Part shown: one piece after another, positions 46,798-60,076 of the stretch
Layout: every line of letters begins with the position of its first letter
How positions within the stretch are numbered: position 1 is the stretch's first letter
Assembly (NCBI GenBank): GCA_963969345.1
Contig: OZ017770.1
Coordinates: 195,246 to 259,245 of the forward strand
From: Turbatrix aceti
Taxonomy: Eukaryota > Nematoda > Chromadorea > Rhabditida > Panagrolaimidae
DNA length: 64,000 bases
Direction: 5' to 3'
The notes under the pieces: model-generated
What the model saw: the letters and a program-made list of their open reading frames with translations, nothing else
Database searches by the model: none
What the model was told of the DNA's origin: nothing
Made by a program: the position numbers and the translations under genes

Positions 46798-48007
46798 TTA
46801 AAGTCTTGGTGGAGTCGGATGACCAGTTTGGAGACCGAGAATCAGACGATCTGTAAGCGAGTCAACATCGGGGACATGCCGACTTCGATTTGTTTGATGT
46901 TGAATTTCCTGAACTTTCCGGTCGGTAAATACGTCGCTTTGAGTTATAGGTTGCAAGTTCTGATTTGCTTGTTGTTGGCGAGAAGTCAGACCTAAAAATA
47001 TTTAATTTATGGTTCATGCATTATCTTACTACTGTACTACCTTCATCGCGAATTTGGCGAACAAATTTGAGAGGATTGATGATTGCGTTTCCGGCTGCGG
47101 AGTGGTAGGGCGGGTATGGCGAATATGATTCTTCCGTGGTGGACTTCGAATAGGACTGCTTAAGAGTTCGGGTGACAGTACCGCTATCAGGGAGAGTTTC
47201 ATACCCCGGAATAGTGTGAACTGGAGTTGTCGTTGCAAACTGGTGAATTAGCTCTTTAGGATTTGTCACAAGGTAATCCTTTTTCATTTCATAACGCATA
47301 CCGGGATCGCTGAATAGAGCCGAAGTTGCGCTTGTGCGTCCAGAAGTAGGAATATTGGCTTGGCTTAAATAACGATCACCTAAACCATTCAACGTATCAT
47401 ATTTGTTTGAGTTCAGGGTGCCATAAGGATCTCTGCCAGTTGATTTATTTGATGCTGATGTACCAGGAGGATTACCTAGATTGGTGTTCCCCAAAGCCAG
47501 CGGATCGGCAAATGATCCAAATGGAGAAGGTGCAATTGTAGCTCGAGATTCACGACCACTATCCGGAAATCCGCTTCCGAACTCGCTGCCAGCTCGACTG
47601 TTCAATATACTTCCACCGTCAGTGCTGCCGGTGGTCCATTGTTTTTCAGTTATTCGAACTCCATCTCGACCGGGGTCACTTTTCTCCACAATGCGTTGGT
47701 GAGTCACAGATACGCGAGGAGTCAAATCTTGGGGGCCTCGCTTCATTTCGATGCCATCTGCCGCGACTACGCCATCTCCAATAGGGGAGTAGTACATACG
47801 TCTTGGCTTGAGGGACTTAGTTACCAATGATGGATCAGTGACAAGCTACAATGTAATAATCAATACTCCCCCGCACCGAAATGTACCACAAACCTCGCCA
47901 CCGGTCCAGTATGCTGGCGCAAATTCGACGCCTGACCCTACACGGTCACCATATCCCGGAAAACGTGTTTCGCGTTCTAGCGAACGTTCCTTTGAACTGC
48001 GGCTCAT
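46798..48007 (-). CDS. Disordered Ser/Gly/Pro-rich protein, unrecognised
   Basis: Exons 48007-47894, 47845-47041 and 46991-46798 join in phase and give 370 residues. It has no signal peptide, no membrane span and no known domain that I can see. The N-terminus MSRSSKERSLERETRFPGYG leads to a conserved-looking PRRMYYSPIGDGVVAADG block and VSVTHQRIVEKSDPGRDG. A low-complexity Ser/Gly/Asn region is followed by Tyr/Pro-rich TTEESYSPYPPY and a Gln-rich end. The ATG lies five bases after CTGTTTCAG. The style is that of a cytoskeletal or muscle scaffold, but that is a guess. Confidence 0.65.
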
Positions 48008-48920
48008 TGCTACTGAAACAGAACAATTGATCGATTTTTTGAAATCAAACAACTATTTTTTTCAGAAAAAAAGAAAGAAAATCAAACGCATTTCTTTTAA
48101 TCAAAACAGGAAGAACATGTAATCCAAGGGTCTTCAACGATTTGATCAACGCTCAACAAAGAAAAAAGTAAATTGAATTTCTGCAGACTGGTGATGGCTA
48201 CACATTTCTCCTGACTGTGGCAATCATTCGGGGGCGGATGGGGATAAAAATACTTAGTCCTCTAGTAGCACAACAGCTTTCGAGGGCGATCGGAAAGACA
48301 TACACATAAGCAGCAGACAAACACAATCACGGCGAGTTGTTTTAAATTAAAAGCAGGTGCCGTGCGTATCACTTTATATTGTTGTCGTCGATTTCACAGC
48401 CGTAACATCGCCTCCTCAGCCAACAAAATATTGATGAAAATGCGTTACAGCTTGAATGAAACAATTATTTTCAGTACAAAATGAAAGATTTGATCACAAT
48501 ACAAGACGTTGTGACCAACAACAACGTGGGCGAGAACGTTAAAATCAATCATTGTGTGCATATTTTAATACACAATTGTTTTAATTTAACGATTTTAAAT
48601 GCGCTTTATTAAACTGATCAAAAGCAAAATGATACTGTAAAATTTATAGATTAAAAACAAATAAGAATTTTATGAAGCATTCCTTTAACTGTTTCTATGT
48701 GAAAACAAAATGTGTCTCGTTTGTCGCGAAAAAAAGTCAAAACAGACATCTTTATTTTATGTTGAATCAAGAAAAACTTGTTCGGAAAGCAAAAAAAATC
48801 CCGTGAAAGCACTGCGAACAAATATTGTCAAAAATGTCATGGAGAAATCAACACAATCCCGTGACACAATTTAACAAAAAAAAATTAAACCAAAAAAATT
48901 GTTATCGTAAAAAAATAGAT
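48008..48920. other. Intergenic, no gene seen
   Basis: 5' flank of the disordered-protein gene and 3' flank of WDR37. A GC-rich patch at 48180-48300 may be promoter sequence. No exon is supported. Confidence 0.4.
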
Positions 48921-50710
48921 TTAGTTATTCTGACGAATGCGTGGAACTTTCCAGCCAATAATTTGTCGATCAATGCTGCTGGTAATAAGGTTATTGGATT
49001 GGTGGTCGGGAAGCCATGCCGTTGATGTAACCATACGACAATGACACTGAAAAATGACAATAAAAAAGCTATTATTGTAGTCCGATTTGACATACGCAAT
49101 TATTCGAACGAGGTAAACGAGCCAAGACACGAAATGTAGAGATATCGAAGATGGTAATGTGCCGATTGTCTTGGGGGACAGCAAGAAGTTGCTCTTTGTG
49201 ATTTACAGCTAGTCGGTTTACTGGGCTATCAAAACGAGTTGCCGAAATTGGACTACGCATGTTTCTTAGATCCCACACTTTGATAGTACGGTCATCGCTC
49301 CCGGATATAATGTAATGTGATGAAGCAAACACCACAGAAGTAACAGCACTGAAAACAAAAGGTGCCGCTTTGTAACAGATGTAAGCGTAACAAAAACTAA
49401 CTCATTGTGCCCCTGGAAAACGGAGACAGACTGAATAGCTTCTCGAAAGTCCCAAAGTCGAAATGTGAAGTCTTTTGACGACGTGGCCACAAGCCTACCA
49501 GTCTCGTGAGCTTTGCAATGAGTCAACTCCTGATCATGACCGTTGAGAGTATTAATGATCTTGCCCGTCTCTGAGTCATACATGTTAGCTGTTCGATCCC
49601 ATGATGCAGTTAGAATCTGTTTGCCATCAGCAAGCCAGTCGGCACAAACAACAGCGTTGGTATGTCCAGTGAGACGAAACGTAGGCTGACGGATAGTCAG
49701 GTGTTCTTTTGTATCCTCGCCCTCCTCAAACTTTTCAGAAGCAGCGTCGATATCATCCTCGCTGCTGGCAGCAAAGGCAGAACCTAATGAGATGTCTAAA
49801 AATTAGTTGCGGATATTCATTTGTATTTTCGTACTTACGAGAAGCTTTCCAAATGTGCACTGTCTTGTCTCCTCCGGCACTAACCATACAAAGGTCTTCG
49901 GAGCCCGGAGTTGAATAAAGCGAAATAGAATTGACAGATCCAGTGTGCCCGACATAGTTTACCAATAAACGGCCGTTGTCAGCGTTAAACACTTTAGCTG
50001 TCTGGTCTAAAATCCGCTCATCAGATAAAGGACATCATATGAGCACCAATTGCAGACGAACCTGCCGATGCCGAAGCCACGACCTTCGTTGAACTGTTAT
50101 CAAATGCAGCAAGGTCCCACACAGCATCAGAGTGCCCCGCAAAGTTTTGCATGTATCGACTCTTGGACAGCTCAGCATTACCACTGCCAACCTTAAGGCT
50201 AGTTACCAGTCGACCAGAAGGACCCTTAAAGGCGGTCTTCCACTTTTGTCGCATTTGACTGCCTGCAACCTTTGTTTATTGATTTTTTCTGTCATATTAC
50301 CCTTTTTTACCTCGCTTTGGCCCTTTTGCAAGCTCCCTAACACCTTCAGAAAGGTTCGCGATTCCGACAAGACTCGGTGACTCTGATGGCATGGCTTCGT
50401 TGCTGACGCTCGCTCCTACACGTTGCCTCACTTAAAAATATATATCATACCTGGTGAGCTTCAACCATATTACTTACGCGAAATATTTTCCATGTATAAC
50501 AAGTCAAATTCCTTTTGTATGCACTCCAAATATTCGTCCAATTTGGCACTATAAAAAATTGAGGAATGATTATTTTTCTTTTTAAAGCCAAACTCGGCTA
50601 TTTGCGATGAAAAATTATTACCGATATTCTGCAGGAATTGGTATTGTGTTTGGAATAGCATTGGTTGTAGTATCTGTTTGACTACGTTGCTTGCCAGAAG
50701 GATTAAACAT
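48921..50710 (-). CDS. WDR37: WD-repeat protein 37 (WDR37)
   Basis: WDR37 is a beta-propeller protein; in vertebrates it pairs with PACS1/PACS2 in ER calcium handling. Exons: 50710-50622, 50548-50478, 50431-50311, 50262-50062, 50006-49839, 49795-49402, 49348-49096, 49046-48921. Junctions are in phase where checked, giving about 470 residues. The N-terminal helix KLDEYLECIQKEFDLLY fits the family. WD blades follow: GHSDAVWDLAAF, GHTGSVNSISLY, DKTVHIWKAS, GHTNAVVCADW, DRTANMYDSETGK, GHDQELTHCKAHETG, FTFRLWDFREA, GSDDRTIKVWDLRNMRSP, and DNRHITIFDIS before the end. The order and wording match WDR37 rather than other WD proteins. It is divergent from Spinster with 395 bp between starts. Confidence 0.92.
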
Positions 50711-51105
50711 GACGTCACAGTACCAAACAATGCCAATAATCGACAAAACCAATACGGCAACAGCAACGCTTTTTATCTAGCAGCGCATCAAATTTTTTGA
50801 GAGCACACTTAGCCAAGGAAAACCACGAGTCACCATGCTGTGCAAAAATTTACTGCGAAAAGCGGTTACATTTTTTTTTTTAATCATATTTACCTTTCTA
50901 CAAACTGTGGCCGTTATTGGTGGTTGAGGAATGTGTTTAAAGCGACATAAAATTAGCCGATTTTATGCAGCTGTTTTGCAGTATTTTTTATTCGCATGTC
51001 TTATCCGTCTCTTTTACTATTAACTCGTTTTGACGTGCGTTGTTTTTTTGTTGCACATGCTTTGATCAATATCACGTTACTTATTTTTGAAATCTTTTAG
51101 CAGCC
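50711..51105. promoter_or_regulatory. Shared upstream region of WDR37 and Spinster
   Basis: 395 bp separate two divergent starts. A TCTTTTAG acceptor ends at 51100, five bases before the Spinster ATG. No specific binding site can be named. Confidence 0.4.
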
Positions 51106-53028
51106 ATGCCTGTTATTAACTGCGAACAATTAAACCGACTGAACCGTCGAATTCTATGTAGGTGTTTTTCGTTACAGTGTCACTAATCATTATTTGCAGC
51201 AAGCCTTCGTACCACGTTTGGCTTCCGAGGGCCTTCCACTTGCATCCTGTTGTTATGCCTCGTAAATCTACTAAATTACGTTGACCGGTATACCGTGGCT
51301 GGTATATTGCCTGAGATTATTGACGAGTTCCATTTAAAGGAGTCTGATGCAGGTGCTCTTCAAGTAAATCATTTTGTTTTTATATGTTGCAATTGTATTT
51401 TTTTAATTGTTGCAGACTGTTTTCGTTGTGTCATACATGCTTACGGCACCGATCTTTGGATACCTAGGCGATCGATACAACCGAAAGAACATTTGCGTAT
51501 TTGGACTGACTGTTTGGACATTGGCAGTGTTCGCGTCATCATTTGTTCCAGTTTCGGTTGGTTAATTGAACAACTTTGCAGGCTAAAAGTAATTTTTCAG
51601 TTACCAAAGGCTTTCTTCTTCTTCCGAGCGGTCGTAGGTATTGGTGAAGCTTCTTATGCCGTCGTTGCTCCAAGCATTCTCAGTCTAGTTTACAGTCCGG
51701 AAGATATGGGAGTCGTTCTCATGCTATTTTATATTACTACACCTGTCGGCAGCGGTATTGGATATGCTATTGGCTCCGTTGTCACCTCTCTCACCGGAAG
51801 TTGGCGTTGGGGACTTCGGTTTACGCCAATGGTCGGTGTCGTCATTTTGGGCATTTTTGTTTATAAACTGGAAAATCCTCATACACATACTCCTTCTGAT
51901 GCTGAACGCACCTCACTTGAAGATGATCTCAAGGATATTCTTTCTGTGTATGTGATACATTTTTACTCTTTTTGTGGTTAGAAACGCATATTTCAGTCGG
52001 TCGTTTATCAGTTGCACATTCGGATTCGCAGGATCTGTTTTTGCCATTGGCGCCATCAGCTGGTGGGCACCTGCAATTTTGGAATTTGCCTATGGTGCTC
52101 TTCATGGCACTTCGTACATCCCAGAAGGAATCAAAATATGGTATTTTTTTATTTTTTCACATGATTGTTTTTTCTAGTTATTATATTTTCAGGATCAACC
52201 TTAGATTCGGCGTCATTACTTGTCTCGGCGGAATTATCGGCGTTGCTCTTGGCACAATCATTTCTCGTTTCTGTGTCACTGTACGTCGAAAGAGAGGCTT
52301 TGTCCAACCACAATACTTTGATGACATGCTGATCTGTGCCGCCGGATCTTTTATTGCTATACCGTTGGTTTTTGTCTCTCTCATGACTATGATCGCCTTT
52401 GGCACAATTTCGTGGCTTTTCATTGCTTTTGCTGTTGTCAGTGTTTGCATGAACTGGGCTCTCAATATGGATATTGTTCTGGTATGTTTTTTTCATGTCA
52501 AAAATATTGTTTTTATAATCAAAAAATTTGTAGTCTGTTATTGTTGAAGAACGTCGCGCAATGGCTTCTGCCATTCTCACGCTTTGCTCTCATCTCTTTG
52601 GCGACGCCGTGTCACCATACATTGTCGGAGCATTGGCAGATGACTTCCGTGTGGGCGATTCTGTCATCGATAGCTTCTATGCATCTCGAAATGCTCTGCT
52701 TATCGTCACGTTTGGACTCTTCTTCAGTTCAATCTGTTATCTTGTCGGTTGCCGCTATGTGATCGATGACTTCACCAATGCGCAGCGTTATGCTGTTTTC
52801 GATATCGCAGTAGACCCCTTTGAGCAAGCTAGTGCACAACTTTTTCAACATCCTGTGGACCCTGAGCCGGTGATTGAAGAAGTTCCACCTGAACCCCAAG
52901 TCATGACTGTGGCCGCTGACGTTGTTGTGCAATTAAATCCTGTTTTCCCGGTTGTTGCGTCTCCGGCACGTCCCCCCCCTGCATTTTTCATGGGTGATCC
53001 AAATTCCCCTCAGAATAATGGTCATTAG
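51106..53028 (+). CDS. spin: Spinster, lysosomal MFS lipid transporter (SPNS family)
   Basis: Spinster proteins export lysophospholipids or sphingoid bases from late endosomes and lysosomes. Exons 51106-51157, 51200-51363, 51416-51556, 51601-51947, 51982-52140, 52193-52481 and 52534-53028 join in phase and give 548 residues. About 12 membrane spans are visible. LLNYVDRYTVAGILP in span 1 is the SPNS signature. GYLGDRYNRKNICV is the MFS motif A loop, and FRAVVGIGEASYAVVAPSIL matches spans 4 and 5. The cytosolic tail is acidic and Pro-rich and carries EQASAQLF, a possible acidic sorting signal. Length and motif order are normal for the family. Confidence 0.95.
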
Positions 53029-53872
53029 CCAAATATACTCATAATTAGGGGTTAATTTATTACATATTTGCATTCTACAACCAGTTTGATATGTTGCTCC
53101 TTGAAGTGTTTACCGGGTTTTAAAAGTGTATAAGTTGTTTTATATTTTTTCTGTAATAAATGTATGACAAGTAACTGACGCTATTTTAAAAATTGAAAAA
53201 ATAAAATGATGAGTGAATAAAAATTTCTGTTGTAACACTTTTAAATAATTACCAAAAAAAATAGATAAGGTTCAAACAAGCAACTAAATAAAATATGGCT
53301 AGGTTGTACAAACCCGTTTCCATTGCATTTGGCCCACCGTTGTGCAATGCAGCTTCTCATTATACTCCTAACGCGAAAGTTGTTCACGCGACATAAGACT
53401 TTTCGATGCACCATTTTTATATTTAATGCCGCATTGATAGAACCGATATTACCTGTCGCCTCAACTGATGTGACTGTGCTTAGGTCTTGTCATTTGACTG
53501 GGGTTTTCGTTATGTTTGAAACACATGAGTGCTTTGATTGTTTCAATATCACGTGCAACATAAAACAACGGGTCGTCAGTAGTTTTGATATAAATTTTTC
53601 TTTCACGAGGTTTTTCCTCCAAGTTGTTACACACGCGTTGGATATGAATGTCACTTGTCTGAACATTACTTGTCTATCCTTTGCGCTTGATTGCTCTCTT
53701 AAAGGTTTCGCCGTATCCTTCATTTTTTAACTTATTAAAAACGCGAATTACGCCTGTGAGCCGGCGTTGATACCGCTATTGTTTCACACTCTCTTGGTCG
53801 ACCGCGGACATCGAAATCCACGAAGACATTCTCGTTTACGTTTGCAACCTTTTGTTTTTTCAGCTTCCTACT
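53029..53872. other. Intergenic between Spinster and ATG3
   Basis: Spinster 3' flank with an AATAAA-like signal near 53155 (TGTAATAAATG). Short frames at 53323-53730 on both strands have no support. An acceptor TTTTTTCAG ends at 53861, 11 bases before the ATG3 start. Confidence 0.45.
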
Positions 53873-54828
53873 ATGTCGAATCTCATCAATAGCTTCAAAA
53901 GCGCTGCCTTGAGTGTTGGCGAATACTTTACTCCAGTTTTACAAGAATCAAAATTTAAAGAAACTGGTGTTCTGACACCGGAAGAGTTCGTCGCTGCCGG
54001 TGATTTCCTTGTTCATCACTGTCCAACATGGGCCTGGGCAAAAGCTGCCTCTGCCGATGGGTGAGTTGTTAATTAACCTAATACAAATTATTATTAATGA
54101 TTATTTTTAGTAAACGGGATTACCTACCTGAAGACAAGCAGTTTCTGCTATCAAAGCATGTACCTTGCCATCGTCGTTATCGCGAGCTAGCTTACGACGC
54201 TGATCTGGAAAAGGTTCTTGACGATGAAAACGACGGGCAAGAAGGATGGATATCTACACACCACTTTGCTGCCGATGATGAAGATAAAGCTCTTGATATC
54301 GATAAAATACTCCAGGAAGAGGCTCAACATCACCTCAACGTTGGCACAGAAGACGATGACGAGCCGGGTGAGGATATGGAGGCGTTTATGAACGCGGATG
54401 CACCCGTAGCAGATGACCCTTATCGCTTTGATCCCCCCGCTGATGCCTTTGGCGAAGAAGACGCTATCAAAAAGACACGCACGTACGATCTGCACATAAC
54501 GTACGACAAGTACTACCAAGTTCCTCGATTCTGGCTCCACGGCTACGATGAAAACCGCAAGTACCTTACGGTACAGCAGATGTACGAAGACTTTTCCCAG
54601 GATCACTCTAACAAAACCATCACTATGGAGACCCATCCACATCTTGGCGTCCAGATGGCTTCGATTCATCCCTGCCGACATGCCGAAGTCATGAAACGCC
54701 TATTTGACCAGCTACAACAATCGAACAAGGAATTCGACGTCCACACATACCTTATCATCTTCCTAAAGTTTGTCCAAGCGATCATTCCGACTATCGAATA
54801 CGACTTCACTCGAAGTGTAAGCCTATAA
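53873..54828 (+). CDS. atg-3: Autophagy E2-like enzyme ATG3
   Basis: ATG3 transfers ATG8/LC3 proteins to phosphatidylethanolamine during autophagosome growth. Exons 53873-54060 and 54111-54828 give 301 residues, close to the usual 310. The amphipathic N-terminal helix ([20 protein letters not shown]) senses curved membranes. [14 protein letters not shown] follows, then the long acidic flexible region ([24 protein letters not shown]). The core E2 fold has [19 protein letters not shown]. The catalytic Cys is in [13 protein letters not shown] (residue 251). The family ending [20 protein letters not shown] is intact. It converges with the next minus-strand gene, with 72 bp between stops. Confidence 0.97.
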
Positions 54829-54900
54829 GCACCAGTGGTTGAAAGCATTTGCTTTTTTTTATTCTTCCCATTTATTTTGAATAAATTACAAAAGCGATTT

Positions 54901-55492
54901 TTATACGGTTTTGACAACTGCTCGAAAGACGTCCTCGTCTTCAGGAAACTTTGAGCGAGCAAAGGCGAATTCGCATCGGATGGTAAATTTGATTTGCGAG
55001 TTGCGACACTTTTTCTCGCGCCATAAAAACCAGTCGTCTCCGCGGTGCACCAATTTGTGAGTGTAAAAGACAAAACATGAGCGATGGACCTGAGGGTCGC
55101 GCTTGATTAGATATACGGTGTCAGCGTTAGGACACAGAAGATTACATAGAGTGCCAGTAGTGCCATTTATGGTTTCATCAAAACAGTTTCCATCAGGTGC
55201 AGAACGAGGATTTTCATCTTGTGCTGTTTCAAGCAGGGAAACGGAGCATTCAGCAGGTTCCTTTGCAATTTTGTCAGGACCTTTTCCGTCTTTGGTAACG
55301 CAATCCAATTCTCGCCATTCTGAAACATTTTTTTCTTATTTGACGATATAACAAAGAAGTTGTTACATGTCGAATAGCGTAGTAAAAATTGTTTTTTTAA
55401 CTACTATTTATAAAAAACATACGCCAATGAACAGTGCTTTCCAATGATGCGACAAGAGCACAAAACGATATAACAAGAAGCAGTTTAAACAT
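54901..55492 (-). CDS. Small secreted cysteine-rich protein, unrecognised
   Basis: Exons 55492-55423 and 55319-54901 give 162 residues (an ATG 15 bases upstream at 55507 is also possible). A clear signal peptide (MFKLLLVISFCALVASLES) is followed by a mature region with nine cysteines, including GTLCNLLCPNADTVY and HRSCFVFYTHKLVH, and an N-glycosylation site (NGTTG). The last third is basic and aromatic, with FLWREKKCRNSQ. No domain family was recognised. The likely role is extracellular, and an excretory-secretory protein is possible. Confidence 0.72.
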
Positions 55493-55507
55493 TTTAGCAG
55501 AATGCAT

Positions 55508-56046
55508 TTCTTTGCATCCGAAGTGCTTTATATAATCTCTAGTGATCACAATCTCGGGATGTTTTTGACTGCAAAAACAGGTTCGCATTCTCTCTCAATT
55601 GTTGAATAAAAAATTTGATATCCGCGAGATAACAATATCCTAGTTTTGTTAGGATGTGCTGATAGACTTGATTGACGAGTAAATCCTAACATACAAACTC
55701 ATAAATAATCTAAAAAACGATTACAAAGCGATCTTCGTTTTTTGAAAAAAAATCTTCGAATGTCAAATAGTAAAATTCATCCAGTGGTATTCAGATACTA
55801 AAATTGGGACATGACCGGTTCTAAAGACCTGGGTCTCTGATATGTGACTATTTTATTTTCCCTAAATACGACAAACAAATCAAAAAAAAAATGGTGACGA
55901 CGTTTGACACACAAGAAACACATACAAAATCACCCGGGCAACAAACAAACAATTGGCACCAGATAAAGTATCAAGATCAAACACTTCTATCGAGCGAAAT
56001 TCTCACTAACAAAATACAGAAGCATACAATAACGTGAAAAACACAC
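55508..56046. other. Intergenic, no gene seen
   Basis: AT-rich 5' flank of the secreted protein gene. Nothing further is recognised. Confidence 0.4.
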
Positions 56047-56054
56047 GTCAAAAT

Positions 56055-56594
56055 CAGAGTTGTTCGATGCTCACTAAATTGCTCCTGCTCACTGCTCGCT
56101 CCTGCTCAGCTCACGAGCGCGAGCGGAGCGAGCGCGAAAAATTTGAGTGCTCAATGAGCATGAGCAGAGCGAGCACGAAAAATTGAATTGCTCAAAGAGC
56201 GCGAGCAGAGCGAGCGCGATAAATTTTTCAAATGAGCACTGCTCACTATAAATTTAGTGCTACAAATACTAAAATATTGATAGTTTCGATCAAAAACACG
56301 ATGTTGGGGGTATCTCCAAGGAGTATACGGTCTTTCTTTTCGCTAGGGACTGAATTTGTGACTCAAAATTCACATTTTTATGTGTGAGCCATGTTTGCTC
56401 ATTGCTCGCTCCTGCTCGACTCACTAGCGTGAGCAGAGCAAGAGCAGAGGATCTGAGAATAAAAGAGCGCGAGCGGAGCGAGCGCGAAAATTTTAGGAAC
56501 TCAAAGAGCATGAGCAGAGCGAGCACGGAAAATTGAATTGCTCAAAGAGCGCGAGCAGAGCGAGCGCTGAAAATTGTCAAATTGAACAACTCTG
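56055..56594. mobile_element. Non-autonomous hAT-like element with GAGC arrays, TSD GTCAAAAT
   Basis: The 540 bp element starts CAGAGTTGTTC and ends GAACAACTCTG, a perfect 11-bp inverted terminus. It is flanked by identical GTCAAAAT repeats at 56047-56054 and 56595-56602. The interior has two clusters of GAGCGCGAGCGGAGCGAGCG-like repeats with their inverse (GCTCGCTCCTGCTC) at the left of each cluster, separated by AT-rich sequence. Only short frames from the repeat are present and no transposase. Its terminus is close to that of 22569-22696. Confidence 0.93.
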
Positions 56595-56770
56595 GTCAAA
56601 ATCTCTGAAGCCGAAGTACATGCAACGAAGTTCTCAATCATGTCAGATAAAATGAACATTCGCATACGTGTCATAAAATCAAAAAACAAACTGTTCAAAC
56701 GTAGTAAAGATGCACTTTCACATTCAAAATGCATAAGACCGGCATATGTACTCTTGAAGCGAAAAAATAA

Positions 56771-58446
<1,676 letters not shown>

Positions 58447-58585
58447 TCTGTGTTCCATGATTTGTTGAAACTTTAAATGTGTTGATTAAAGATTTATTGT
58501 TATGAACTCTTATGATTGTGCTTACTCGTTTTTACGGTATAATATCTATATCAGTGTTAGTAGAAATCCAGCCAATTGCTTCAGC

Positions 58586-59024
58586 ATGTCTGGACCGGCA
58601 ATAGCATCACGCGTTTCGCACGTTACCAGAGGTCTCTCACGCCCGACTGCTTATGGCAAGCGTATCGATCGTCTCTCCAATCGCATTTTCAATGAAGTAA
58701 GTTGTTTTTTGGTTGGAATATCATTGTGCATCTATTTTATGTTATTTTATTTTGTAGGTAACTGCTCCAACTGACGTACGATCTTTTAAAGTCATCCGCG
58801 TTATGTCTGCGGAGCCGATGGAGACCCGCGAAGACAAGAGCGTCAACTACTTCCCGAATCAGCCTATGTTTCATTATTTAACTAAGATGCTCCGCTTTCA
58901 CGGTCTTTTTTTTGACGATCACGTTGTTTGGCGTCGTGTTCAGGATGAACTCAAGATTCTTCGAGGCAAAGTGGTGCGCCCTGTTATCGGTCAAGGCAAG
59001 CGAGCTCAGCTGCGCAAGAAGTAA
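58586..59024 (+). CDS. mrps-33: Mitochondrial small-subunit ribosomal protein mS33
   Basis: Exons 58586-58696 and 58758-59024 give 125 residues. The family pattern is clear by eye: KRIDRLSNRIFNEVTAPT parallels FRMSRLSARLFGEVTRPT in human mS33, and MFHYLTKMLRFHGLFFDDH parallels YAELMQTLRFLGLYRDEH. The C-terminus is Lys/Arg-rich. The ATG lies one base after a TTGCTTCAG acceptor at 58584, and there is no donor between it and the SRP54 stop at 58446. That fits trans-splicing of a downstream operon gene. Confidence 0.9.
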
Positions 59025-60076
59025 TCCGGCCATGTAATTTTGTTCCTGTTGTTACTACTATTAGAAGCTAGGTGAGCAAATAAAAACTATTGTTTTCTGA
59101 GATGCCATCGCTGTGTCTGCCTAATGACATATAGTTGGACACTGAAGATCATCCTCCTAAACAAGAATGAACCATTCTCTTTATGTGCCTTAACAAATAG
59201 CAATTATTTCTACAAAATTATGTAAAAAATATTCTAGTATTTTTCCATAATTAAATTTATGCCTTGAAATCTTTTATGTTTTCTATTGCAACAAAATTTA
59301 AATCACATTTAACAAGGATCTGCTACTTTATTTTCTGCTAAATAAAACTTATTGATGACCGTGTCAAATAAACCGACATAAATTCAAGTCGATTATTTTT
59401 TTAACGAAAAAAAGTCGCTTTGAAATTTATTTTTTTTCAAAAAATGACATTCATGTCTGCGCCCTTTTTCTTGGCAAGGCATATAAAGTATTTATAACCA
59501 TATAAAGCAATATTTATAAACATATAAAGCAAAAAAACATATATGTTTATAAATATTGGAGTAATGTTCTGCGAATATCAACGAGCATACGATCTCAGAA
59601 ATCACAATCCCAGTCACAATGGGGATTCAAAACGGGCCAGCCCGGCCCGGGCCAAAAAGCGGCAGCCTGAAAAAAAATTTTCAAAAATAAGTGCGCAAAC
59701 GACGCAGAAAGCATCAGTTGACAATACACTTTTTTTTGTAGTTGTTATTAGAAACTTTGTAAGCAAATAAAAGTATTGTTACTCAACAAACTTTTCGACA
59801 CGTTAAGGTATCCATATGACACCAATGATGTAAAGATTTGTCGAAATAAAGTGTAAACATCTTCAAAATACATTATCTTCTTACGGGTTGTCATACAGCT
59901 TAAATTGTCTATTCCTCGACTTTCTTTCCATTCAATAGGTCGACTGTTTAAAAAATCAGGAAACAATTTTTACATATACTACGTTTATTTTTTGTGACCA
60001 CATCCAATTGAACGATTTGCTCTTCTGACAAATACTTCAGCTTGGATTGTAATTTTGCAGTGCTAAAGTTTACTTA
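59025..60076. other. Intergenic, with a fragment of the GC-ended repeat
   Basis: About 59628-59665 carries AAAACGGGCCAGCCCGGCCC followed by GGGCC, a piece of the repeat seen at 20996 and 27590. Short AT-rich repeats of CATATAAAG/ATTTATAA lie at 59478-59560. No exon is supported. Confidence 0.5.

Noticed and set aside
53323..53730. Overlapping frames of 77-135 codons on both strands between Spinster and ATG3
   Set aside because: Composition is non-specific (Phe/Thr/His-rich), and there are no splice sites, no family and no conserved pattern.
54187..54681. Minus-strand 164-codon frame opposite ATG3
   Set aside because: It is the antisense shadow of the well-supported ATG3 exon.
56055..56594. 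CRISPR-like or satellite array from the regular GAGCGAGCG repeats
   Set aside because: No spacers, irregular units, eukaryotic context, and exact hAT-type termini with an 8-bp duplication explain it.
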